Assembly (NCBI GenBank): GCA_945861785.1
Contig: CAMAWD010000057.1
Span: forward strand, 1 to 42,059
Direction: 5' to 3'
DNA: 42,059 nt
Origin: Rhodoferax sp. OV413
Lineage (GTDB): Bacteria > Pseudomonadota > Gammaproteobacteria > Burkholderiales > Burkholderiaceae_C
A program made the position numbers and the translations under genes. Below are positions 17,890 to 25,151 of this stretch, in pieces. The notes beneath the pieces were generated by a model, which was not told where the DNA came from, did no database searches, and saw nothing but the letters and a program-made list of their open reading frames with translations. Positions within the stretch are counted from its first letter, which is position 1. The number at the start of each line of letters is the position of its first letter.

Positions 17890-19175
17890 CGGCACTGAAA
17901 TTTCCGCACCGGCGCTGGGTGCCCCGGATGCTGTACGCTGTTGGGCTCCTTGTTCTTTTTGGCCTCCTCATTGCGTGGATGAACGTGCGCGGAGAATCCC
18001 CATTGGACTCGGGAGCACCCACAAAGTTGGAGGCCAACCCGGTGCTCATCGAGCGGGGTGCATACCTGGCTCGCGCAGGAAACTGCATGGGGTGCCACAG
18101 CATGGTTGGAGCAGCGGAATTCGCTGGCGGCCGCGGCGTCGAAACGCCGTTCGGGACTGTGTTCGCCTCCAACATCACTCCCGACCCGAAAACTGGCATC
18201 GGCGCCTGGTCGGCGGGGGAGTTCTGGCGCGCAATGCATCACGGGCGCTCCAAGAATGGCCGGCTGCTGTACCCGGCCTTCCCCTATCCGAGCTACACGA
18301 ACGTCACCCGCGAAGATTCCGACGCGCTGTACGCATACCTGCGGACTGTGCCGCCGGTGGAGCTGGCGAACAAGGCGCATGACCTTCCGTTTCCCTACAA
18401 CACGCAAGCTGCGTTGGCGTTGTGGCGGGCGATGTTCTTCAGTGCCGGAACCCTGCTGCCGGATTCGCAAAGGACGGCCGAATGGAACCGTGGCCAGTAC
18501 CTCGTGGATGGTTTGGCGCACTGCGCCGCATGCCACTCAAGCCGCAACTACATGGGCGCGACAAGCATGAACGCCGAATTCGCTGGCGGACTCATGCCGG
18601 ACGAGGCTTGGTACGCGCCCTCGCTCGCGAGCCCGAACGAGGCTGGTCTGCAGAATTGGCCGCGCGAGGAAGCCGTCAATTTGCTCAAGAACGGCGTGTC
18701 CAAGCACGCTGCCGTGTCCGGCCCGATGGCGGATGTTGTCTACAACAGCACGCAGTATCTGACCCCGCAGGACCTGAACGCCATGGTGAAGTACCTGGCA
18801 AGCGTGCCCGTGCGCGAAAACGCGAGAAAGACCACACCGCGTGCATCGTTCGATGTCCTGGGCCGCGGTGCGAAGGTTTACGAAGAGCAGTGCGCGTCAT
18901 GTCACGGTGACGAGGGGCAAGGCGTACCGTCCATCTATCCTGCCTTGGCGGGCAACCGCGCCGTGCTGCTGGACTCCCCAAACAACTTGGTGCAAATTGT
19001 CCGCAAGGGGGGTTTCTCGCCCAGCACGGCGGGCAACCCGCAGCCATTCGGTATGCCGCCTTTCGGCCAGATTCTGAGCATTGATGACATCGCCGCCGTC
19101 GCCACCCATATCCGTCTGTCATGGGGCAATTCGGCGCCAGCCGTTTCAACGTTCGATGTTCACAAGGTGAGGTGA
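17886..19175 (+). CDS. Membrane-anchored trihaem cytochrome c, alcohol/aldehyde dehydrogenase subunit type
   Basis: A 429-residue protein with an N-terminal anchor (about 14-31, MLYAVGLLVLFGLLIAWM) and three haem motifs, CMGCH (67-71), CAACH (213-217) and CASCH (336-340). Phrases such as VERGAYLARAGNC-like ERGAYLARAGNC, TPFGTVFASNITPD and LYPAFPYPSYTNV are typical of the cytochrome subunit of membrane alcohol, aldehyde or gluconate dehydrogenases. GTG 17886 overlaps the preceding stop (GTGA). No catalytic dehydrogenase subunit is next to it, since the gene stops 15 bp before an IS-like repeat array. Its partner is therefore elsewhere or was lost. Confidence 0.9.
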   Translation: MTALKFPHRRWVPRMLYAVGLLVLFGLLIAWMNVRGESPLDSGAPTKLEANPVLIERGAYLARAGNCMGCHSMVGAAEFAGGRGVETPFGTVFASNITPDPKTGIGAWSAGEFWRAMHHGRSKNGRLLYPAFPYPSYTNVTREDSDALYAYLRTVPPVELANKAHDLPFPYNTQAALALWRAMFFSAGTLLPDSQRTAEWNRGQYLVDGLAHCAACHSSRNYMGATSMNAEFAGGLMPDEAWYAPSLASPNEAGLQNWPREEAVNLLKNGVSKHAAVSGPMADVVYNSTQYLTPQDLNAMVKYLASVPVRENARKTTPRASFDVLGRGAKVYEEQCASCHGDEGQGVPSIYPALAGNRAVLLDSPNNLVQIVRKGGFSPSTAGNPQPFGMPPFGQILSIDDIAAVATHIRLSWGNSAPAVSTFDVHKVR

Positions 19176-19189
19176 ACCCGAGTGTCAGC

Positions 19190-19304
19190 GATCGCCCCAT
19201 TGGAGCCATTTCAGGATCGGGGTATTGGAGCCAATCCAGGATCGCCTAATGGAGCCAGACGGGGATCGGCTAATGGAGCCACCCCGTGATCGCGTAATGG
19301 AGCC
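19190..19304. repeat. Five tandem 24-25-bp repeats, likely remnant of an IS21-type end
   Basis: The unit GATCGCCTAATGGAGCCA-plus-spacer begins at 19190, 19215, 19240, 19264 and 19288. The conserved core is GATCG, then TAATGGAGCCA or TATTGGAGCCA. The array starts just after TGTCAGC and ends exactly where the duplicated mutS-leader segment begins (19305). Clustered transposase-binding repeats of this kind occur at ends of IS21-family elements, so it is probably a terminal fragment. The IS assignment is inference, while the repeats are plain to see. Confidence 0.65.
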
Positions 19305-19651
19305 ACCGCTTCACGAGGCTGCCATCGGGCAAGGGGACCAGTTTCCTGAAAAGGACCGTTGAGCATGCGGCAGTCCCTCTTGAGTCCCCTTTGCACCCTG
19401 TTTCAAAGCAGTTCTCCCTCCGCCATTTGCTTTGGCGCCAGGCTTGAGTCGCCGTAAGTGGCTGTCAATAAAGGACAATGCGAAATTCATCCGCCAATAA
19501 AGTCACACAGAAAATAGAAAAGTACGAAGTGTTGTATTCGGCGTGTGACTTTCCAACAATCGTGCAAGACCGTTGATTTAAAAGGATAAATCTCAAGCAA
19601 TGCCCGCTGAAACCCCTCTCGCAGGGCATACGCCAATGATGCAGCAGTACC
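19305..19651 (+). repeat. mutS-leader repeat, copy 2 (right end of island 1)
   Basis: A 347-bp direct repeat of 40051-40397, without length difference and over 90 percent alike by eye. It includes the GTCCCT/GTCCCC pair (19373-19389), CCGTAAGTGGCTGTCAATAA, the inverted AAGTCACAC and GTGTGACTT motifs and the mutS start. It joins directly to the IS-like repeats on the left and to island 2's left arm on the right. Confidence 0.9.
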
Positions 19652-19701
19652 GGCGTGTGACTTATTGGCTGAACATTTTCATTGGCGAATCCAGAACTTA
19701 A
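19600..19701 (+). pseudogene. Truncated mutS 5' fragment, 33-codon frame (copy 2)
   Basis: [17 protein letters not shown] is identical to MutS residues 1-17. It is followed by RRVTYWLNIFIGESRT and TAA at 19699, encoded by island 2's left arm. AAGGA lies 13 bases before the ATG. This was presumably the functional mutS start before island 2 arrived. Confidence 0.8.
19636..19651. other. Island junction core, copy 2
   Basis: ATGATGCAGCAGTACC is identical to the cores at 14824 and 40382. It is the boundary between island 1's right end and island 2's left arm. The 13-bp CGGCGTGTGACTT occurs both here (19651-19663) and in the leader (19539-19551). Confidence 0.7.
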
Positions 19702-19865
19702 TCAAGAAAGTCGCACTGCCAGTCCCCCTTGGGTCCCCCTTTGACATAGGTGTGACCGAAGGCATTTGAAGGCACTTGCCGGCTCGGTTGCTGTCATTGC
19801 TTTCCTTCGGCCCGGTCCTCGCGGAAGGCACCGCTGACTGACCGATGGTCGGCCGCAGCCGGCCA
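19652..19865 (+). repeat. Island left-arm repeat, copy 2 (left end of island 2)
   Basis: This stretch is homologous to 14840-15050. It carries GTGTGACTTATTGGC at 19655-19669, whose near-complement GCCAATAAAGTCACAC occurs in the right-end repeats. It also carries the GTCCCC-N5-GTCCCC pair at 19722-19738 and GGCATTTGAAGGCACTTGCC. No gene is seen. Confidence 0.75.
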
Positions 19866-20208
19866 GGAACGGACAGTCACGAGTGGCGGGTTGGGAGTGG
19901 GCAGAATAGGCTGGGCAGGTGCCTTGACTTCACCGATATCCTGTCATTTGTGTGTAAACACTGAGATGGGCGTCCCATCATGTAACGGCATCAAACGTGC
20001 CAACGTGCGAGTGGCATCTCCCACTTGCCAATAGGCCTGGATCGCCTGCTGCATTCACCTCATCCAGCGCTGGTTTTGCCTGGCCACCTTGGCCTGCGCG
20101 AATACGCCCATTCATGGTCTCTTGTCCAAAGGCGACGTCATTGGGCGACATGTGTCGCGGCAAGGGAAAACCCCTACGGCGACTGCGCCAAGGAAAATGA
20201 CAAATTGT
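19866..20208. other. Gene-free stretch before the transporter operon
   Basis: I see no supported coding sequence between the left arm and the livK promoter. Short frames on both strands lack ribosome-binding sites and family resemblance. Base composition becomes AT-rich towards 20200. Confidence 0.4.
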
Positions 20209-20236
20209 TTGACATTAAAAATAACTTGTGTACGAT
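20209..20236 (+). promoter_or_regulatory. Putative promoter of the liv-type operon
   Basis: TTGACA (20209-20214) is followed after 16 bp by TACGAT (20231-20236) in an AT-rich patch. The surrounding AATTGTTTGACATT resembles AATGTTTGACAAT at the catabolic promoter near 27813, so both may be read by the same GntR regulator (inference). Confidence 0.45.
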
Positions 20237-20308
20237 CCAAACAACCTTGAAGCCAATGTGTGTGACTGGAGCTAGAGGCAGTTAGAACCTACCTGAGGAG
20301 ACACTGAG

Positions 20309-21511
20309 ATGATTGAAAGGCGAGAATTCATTGCTGCGAGCGCCGTAGCCTTGCTGATGCCACAACTGGCACGAGCGCAGACACCGGGCGTGACCGACAC
20401 AGAAATCAAAATTGGAAACAGTTTTGCCTACAGCGGTCCGGCATCGTCGTTTGCCACCCACGCGAAGACTGCTGCGGCGTACTTCAAGATGATCAATGAC
20501 CAAGGCGGAATTGCCGGTCGGAAGCTGAACTTCATTTCCTACGACGACGCGGCATCGCCGCCCCGGGCAATCGAGCAGGTTCGCAAGCTGGTGGAACAGG
20601 ATGAAGTCGCGGTTCTTTTCAATACTTTTGGGACGGCCGCCAACAGTGCCACCGTACGGTATGTCAACGAAAAGAAGATCCCACAGCTCTTCGTCTATTC
20701 GGGCGCCGACAAGTTCAGCGACCCCAAGACCTATCCTTGGACTCTGGGATGGCAACCCAGTTACCGTACCGAGGGGCAGATCTACGCCAAGTACATCCGC
20801 GCCGAGAAGCCCAACGCAAAGATTGGAATCTTGTTCCAAAACGATGACTTTGGAAAAGACTATGTTGCAGGAGTCAGGGATGTCCTAGGCGCTTCGGCCG
20901 ACTCAATGCTGAAGACAGCGGCGCACGAGTTGACCGATGCGTCCATCGATTCGCAGCTGCTTCAACTGCAATCCGCAGGCATTGACTACCTCATTTCAGC
21001 CACAGGTCCCAAGCATGCGGCTCTTGCCATACGTAAGAATGCTGAAGCAGCAACCCGACCACTACACATCGTCACCAATGTTTCTACCTCTGTGGCGTCG
21101 GTCCTGACGCCTGCAGGCCTGGACCGAAGCGTGGGGCTGATCAGTTCGTCCTATCTGAAAGATCCTACCGACGTCGTGTGGGCAGACGACGCGGGCATGA
21201 AAGAGTGGCGCGCATTCATGGCCAAGCACTATCCTGAAGGCGATCTCAAGGACATTAACAATCTGATTGGCTACTGCTTCGCATTTACCCTGGTCAAAGT
21301 TCTGCAGGCTTGCGGGAGGGACTTCACTCGCGAAAATATCTTGAAGCAAGCCACCAACATGAACAACGTGACCGTACCGGGGCTGTTGCCAGGAATCACG
21401 CTCAACACATCGAGTTCCAACTACCGCCCGATTAGGCAATTGCAACTCACACGTTTCGACGGCAAGAGTTGGGTGCGATTCGGTCAAATCATCAAGGGCG
21501 CGGATCTCTAA
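20309..21511 (+). CDS. ABC transporter substrate-binding protein, LivK-type (branched-chain family)
   Basis: A 400-residue periplasmic binding protein. The N-terminus MIERREFIAASAVALLMPQLARA is a signal peptide with a twin-arginine-like RR-x-F pattern, with cleavage near ARAQ. The mature start VTDTEIKIGNSFAYSGPAS and later GIAGRKLNFISYDDAASPPRA are standard for the Peripla_BP_6 group. GAGGAG lies nine bases upstream. It heads a five-gene importer unit. In catabolic clusters such proteins often bind aromatic or other carboxylic acids rather than amino acids. The island's CoA ligases point that way here, but the ligand is unknown. Confidence 0.92.
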   Translation: MIERREFIAASAVALLMPQLARAQTPGVTDTEIKIGNSFAYSGPASSFATHAKTAAAYFKMINDQGGIAGRKLNFISYDDAASPPRAIEQVRKLVEQDEVAVLFNTFGTAANSATVRYVNEKKIPQLFVYSGADKFSDPKTYPWTLGWQPSYRTEGQIYAKYIRAEKPNAKIGILFQNDDFGKDYVAGVRDVLGASADSMLKTAAHELTDASIDSQLLQLQSAGIDYLISATGPKHAALAIRKNAEAATRPLHIVTNVSTSVASVLTPAGLDRSVGLISSSYLKDPTDVVWADDAGMKEWRAFMAKHYPEGDLKDINNLIGYCFAFTLVKVLQACGRDFTRENILKQATNMNNVTVPGLLPGITLNTSSSNYRPIRQLQLTRFDGKSWVRFGQIIKGADL

Positions 21512-21670
21512 GAACCTTGGGATGTGCAGCGCACACAGGCACCTTGTTGAGTACGCATTGGACGCCCTCACGCAGGTTCCAACGCCGGACATGTGGGTCG
21601 CGTTTGGAAGATCGACACGACACTCCTGCAGATGTTGTGCCAAGTGGCCAGTGCTGGCTGAGGGAAGCTG

Positions 21671-22474
21671 ATGGAAACTGGAAACACGGCGCAGCCGAAC
21701 TCAGCTGAACCGATACTTGAAATATCGGAATTGACAGTCCGATTTGGTGGCGTCATCGCTCTGAACGGCCTGTCGTTCAAAGTCTCAAGCGGACAGGTGG
21801 TTGGTTTGATCGGGCCGAACGGTGCCGGCAAGACGACCGCATTCAATTGCTTGAGCAGAATCTATAAACCCAACTCGGGCGACATCAGGGTCGATGGGCA
21901 GTCCATTCTCAAACTCGACCGACATGCGATTCCCGCCTTGGGCGTTGCGCGCACATTTCAGAACGTGGCACTCTTCGACAACCTCACTGTGATGGACAAT
22001 GTCTTGGTGGGTGCCCACCGCGCGAGCAGCAGCGGTTTCATTGCAAATGCCTTGTGGCTGCCAAAAGTCCGTATTGCGGAGCGGGCAATTCATGATCGGG
22101 CGCGGGACGCGATGGCGTTCCTGAAGATCGAAGATTGCGCTGATGCCTTGGCAGGTGCCCTTCCCTTTCCCATACGCAAGCGCGTCGAATTCGCGCGCGC
22201 GCTGGTTTGCAATCCACGTCTCTTGCTTCTTGATGAACCTGCGGCAGGCCTCAATCATGAGGAAGTGGAGGTCCTGCGCGAACAAATTTCCAAGGTTCGA
22301 GATCGTTACCGGTGCGCGATCCTGCTTGTCGAGCACCATATGAGTCTCGTAATGGCAGTATCCGACCGTGTCGTGGCGATGGACTTTGGAATGAAAATCG
22401 CGGAAGGCACTCCAGAAGAAGTTCAGCAGCATCCAAAGGTGATTCAAGCGTACCTTGGAGCAGACGCAGCATGA
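21671..22474 (+). CDS. livG: ABC transporter ATP-binding protein, LivG-type
   Basis: A 267-residue nucleotide-binding subunit. Walker A GPNGAGKTT, Q-loop at ARTFQNVALFDNLTV, Walker B LLLLDEPAAGLNHEE and switch VEHHMSLVM are intact. The ABC signature is divergent: ALPFPIRKRVEFARAL occurs where LivG usually has a LSYGQQRRLE-like sequence, lacking the Ser-Gly core. GAGGGAAG precedes ATG 21671. The gene overlaps livF by ATGA. It forms the importer with the binding protein, LivF and two permeases. Confidence 0.93.
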   Translation: METGNTAQPNSAEPILEISELTVRFGGVIALNGLSFKVSSGQVVGLIGPNGAGKTTAFNCLSRIYKPNSGDIRVDGQSILKLDRHAIPALGVARTFQNVALFDNLTVMDNVLVGAHRASSSGFIANALWLPKVRIAERAIHDRARDAMAFLKIEDCADALAGALPFPIRKRVEFARALVCNPRLLLLDEPAAGLNHEEVEVLREQISKVRDRYRCAILLVEHHMSLVMAVSDRVVAMDFGMKIAEGTPEEVQQHPKVIQAYLGADAA

Positions 22475-23250
22475 GCGCACTACAGCAGACTGCGCTTCCG
22501 GCAACACTCCTTGATGTCCGAGGACTCCGTGCATATTACGGGGATGCACCTGCCCTGCATGGCGTCGATATGCGTATCGAAGTAGGAGGCAAGGTCGCTT
22601 TGCTCGGCGCCAATGGTGCAGGAAAGACGACGATGCTGCGCGCCATCTGTGGATTGATTCGAACCCAAGGAGAAATTGCCTTTGCAGGACAAGAGATTCG
22701 CGGTTTCGCTACGGAAGACATCGTTCGATTGGGTATCGCCCATGTGCCGGAAGGACGCGGGACTTTCGCTGAGTTGACGGTGGAGGAAAACCTGCGTCTC
22801 GGGGGAATCATTCACTCAGACAAGACGCGGACCCGTCAGGACATTGATCGATTCTTGCGCTACTTTCCCCGACTGAAAGAGCGCATCCGCCAACAAGCAG
22901 GCACTCTGTCAGGGGGTGAGCAGCAGATGTTGGCAATCTCACGCGCGCTGATGTTGCGGCCACGCCTAATGCTCCTCGATGAGCCCTCCTTTGGATTGGC
23001 CCCACTGATGGTGCTCGAGATCTTTCATATCTTGAAACGCATCAATGAAGAGGAAGGAGTCAGCCTGCTGATTGTTGAGCAAAACGCTCGCCTTGCACTG
23101 GAATTGGCGGACCATGGCTATCTGCTAGAAACGGGCCGGATAGTGCTACACGGTTCATCCGCGGAACTCAAGGCAAATGAAGAAGTGCAGCGCGCGTATC
23201 TTGGGTACTCGGGTAGCAAAGCACGCCGCCCGGAATCCACTCCAGGTTAA
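22471..23250 (+). CDS. livF: ABC transporter ATP-binding protein, LivF-type
   Basis: A 259-residue second ATPase subunit. Walker A GANGAGKTT, canonical signature LSGGEQQMLAISRAL, Walker B LMLLDEPSFGLAP, and switch IVEQNARLALELA. HVPEGRGTFAELTVEENL is characteristic of LivF. ATG 22471 overlaps the livG stop, although the frame is open further upstream. With LivG's degenerate signature, one composite ATP site would be atypical. Confidence 0.94.
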   Translation: MSALQQTALPATLLDVRGLRAYYGDAPALHGVDMRIEVGGKVALLGANGAGKTTMLRAICGLIRTQGEIAFAGQEIRGFATEDIVRLGIAHVPEGRGTFAELTVEENLRLGGIIHSDKTRTRQDIDRFLRYFPRLKERIRQQAGTLSGGEQQMLAISRALMLRPRLMLLDEPSFGLAPLMVLEIFHILKRINEEEGVSLLIVEQNARLALELADHGYLLETGRIVLHGSSAELKANEEVQRAYLGYSGSKARRPESTPG

Positions 23251-23273
23251 CCAGATCAGGGAAACGCGACACC

Positions 23274-24143
23274 ATGGACCAGCTACTTCACCAAGTCGTC
23301 AACGGACTTGCCACCGGCGCCATCTATGCCGTGATCGCGCTGGCCCTGGTGATGAACTTCAATTCCACCGGGCATATCAATTTTGCGCAAGGCGAGATGG
23401 CGATGTTCAGCACGTACGTGGCTTGGACACTCATTGCAATGGGAATGCCCTATGGAGTTGCATTCGTTGTAACTGTCGCGATCTCCTTTGTTGGCGGCAT
23501 GTTGCTCGAACGTTTTGTGCTACACCGATTTCGAAACGCGCCACTTCTATCTGTGGTTGTTGTCTTCATTGCGCTGTTCCTCGGTTTCAATGCTGTCGCC
23601 GGTTGGATCTGGGGTCCGGTGCTGAAGGACTTCCCGAGTCCCGTATCCAGCTATAAGACGGGCACGTCACTGGTTGGAGCACATGAACTGTTCGTCGGCG
23701 CAGTCGCAGGTGCAATGTTGTTGTTGCTTTACTGCTTCTTCCGGTTCACTACGCTCGGCCTCAAGATGCGGGCAGTTGCCTGTAACCAAACATCATCGCG
23801 ACTGGTTGGTATCCGGGTCTCTTGGACGCTCGCATTGGGCTGGGGGTTGGCTGCCGCAATTGGAGCCGTCGCCGGCATGCTGATTGCGCCCCTCACTTTC
23901 CTGGACCCTCACATGATGACCGGAATACTGTTGTACGCCTTCGCCGCAGCGCTGTTGGGCGGCGTGGACAGCCCACCGGGCGCCGTGATTGGTGGGCTGG
24001 TCGTTGGCGTTGCCGAGAACCTGCTTGGCGCCTACGTCGTCGGAGCTGAGCTGAAGATGAGCGTTGCGCTGGTGATAGTCGTCCTGGTGCTCGTGTACCG
24101 GCCGCAGGGCATCCTCGGTCGTGTCACCGTGCGGAGAGTGTGA
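23274..24143 (+). CDS. livH: ABC transporter permease, LivH-type
   Basis: A 289-residue inner-membrane permease with about eight hydrophobic helices. Family phrases are NGLATGAIYAVIALALVMNF, INFAQGEMAMFSTYVAW and the C-terminal YAFAAALLGGVDSPPGAVIGG, where the ATPase-coupling loop lies. AGGGAAA precedes the ATG. Its stop overlaps the LivM start as TGATG. Transported substrate unknown. Confidence 0.93.
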   Translation: MDQLLHQVVNGLATGAIYAVIALALVMNFNSTGHINFAQGEMAMFSTYVAWTLIAMGMPYGVAFVVTVAISFVGGMLLERFVLHRFRNAPLLSVVVVFIALFLGFNAVAGWIWGPVLKDFPSPVSSYKTGTSLVGAHELFVGAVAGAMLLLLYCFFRFTTLGLKMRAVACNQTSSRLVGIRVSWTLALGWGLAAAIGAVAGMLIAPLTFLDPHMMTGILLYAFAAALLGGVDSPPGAVIGGLVVGVAENLLGAYVVGAELKMSVALVIVVLVLVYRPQGILGRVTVRRV

Positions 24144-25114
24144 TGCACAGCCAGATGATCAAGACCTCTAGCTCACGACCTTTGGTGGCGGCAGTGTGCA
24201 TGCTTGCCATCCTGCTACCCCTTGTTGTCTCTGATTTCAGAAGCTTCCAGGTGACGCAGATATTGGTGTACGCAATCGCAGTCCTTGGGCTCAATTTGCT
24301 GACCGGCTACAACGGACAAATCTCACTCGGGCACGGAGCTTTTTTCGCGCTCGGCGCCTACGTGGCGGCTATTCTCATGGACAAGGCCGGTGTACCTTAT
24401 TGGGCCACCATTCCGGCGGTTGCGGCAATCTGCTTCGTCGTCGGGTTTGTTTTTGGACTGCCCGCGCTACGGCTTGCCGGTCATTACCTCGCCCTGGCAA
24501 CGTTTTCGCTGGCACTGGCGATGCCGCAGTTGCTGAAGCACCCAGCTCTCGAAAAATGGACCGGCGGAGTGCAGGGCATCTTCCTGTCGAAGCCGCAGCC
24601 ACCGTTCGGTCTGGCGATGAGCCAAGACCGATGGCTCTACTGGTTTGTGCTGCTCCATGTCGTGGTACTTTTTGTCTGTGCTGCAAACCTCCTGCGTGGG
24701 CCGGTGGGCCGTGCAATTCGCGCCATTCGCGACCAGCCGCTGGCGGCGGAGACGGCCGGCATCGACAACTCACGATTTAAGACAACCGTGTTCGGCATCA
24801 GCGCCATGTATACGGGAATTGCGGGCGCTCTAAGCGCCATCGTGCTCCAATTCGTATCGCCGGACAGCTTCACGATGTTTCTGTCCATCTACTTCCTCGT
24901 TGGTGTCGTGGTCGGCGGGGTAGGATCAATATGGGGAGCGTTTCTTGGCGCTGCCTTCATCTTGGTCGTGCCCAATTTGTCTTCGGAAGTATCCAAGTCT
25001 GCGACAGGGATGCTCTACGCCATGGTGCTTTTGATACTTATTTGGCGTATGCCCAACGGACTCTGGAGCGGGGTCTTATGGATGTGGCGGACAGCTACGC
25101 GCCGCCCTGCTTGA
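24143..25114 (+). CDS. livM: ABC transporter permease, LivM-type
   Basis: A 323-residue inner-membrane permease. Typical stretches are ILVYAIAVLGLNLLTGYNGQ, SLGHGAFFALGAYVAA, GLPALRLAGHYLALATFSLA and VVVGGVGSIWGAFLGAAFI. ATG 24143 is preferred over GTG 24140 because GGAG at 24133-24136 is then six bases away. It ends the importer operon and converges on an acyl-CoA synthetase gene, with a hairpin between them. Confidence 0.93.
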   Translation: MHSQMIKTSSSRPLVAAVCMLAILLPLVVSDFRSFQVTQILVYAIAVLGLNLLTGYNGQISLGHGAFFALGAYVAAILMDKAGVPYWATIPAVAAICFVVGFVFGLPALRLAGHYLALATFSLALAMPQLLKHPALEKWTGGVQGIFLSKPQPPFGLAMSQDRWLYWFVLLHVVVLFVCAANLLRGPVGRAIRAIRDQPLAAETAGIDNSRFKTTVFGISAMYTGIAGALSAIVLQFVSPDSFTMFLSIYFLVGVVVGGVGSIWGAFLGAAFILVVPNLSSEVSKSATGMLYAMVLLILIWRMPNGLWSGVLWMWRTATRRPA

Positions 25115-25132
25115 CGATCTGAGCCTGCGTCT

Positions 25133-25151
25133 GTGAAGTGGGTCACTTCAC
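25133..25151. terminator. Hairpin between convergent operons
   Basis: A perfect 8-bp stem GTGAAGTG-ggt-CACTTCAC lies between livM (ends 25114) and the opposing ligase gene (ends 25148). It could end transcription from both sides. No T-tract follows, so it is a weak intrinsic terminator at best. Confidence 0.45.
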
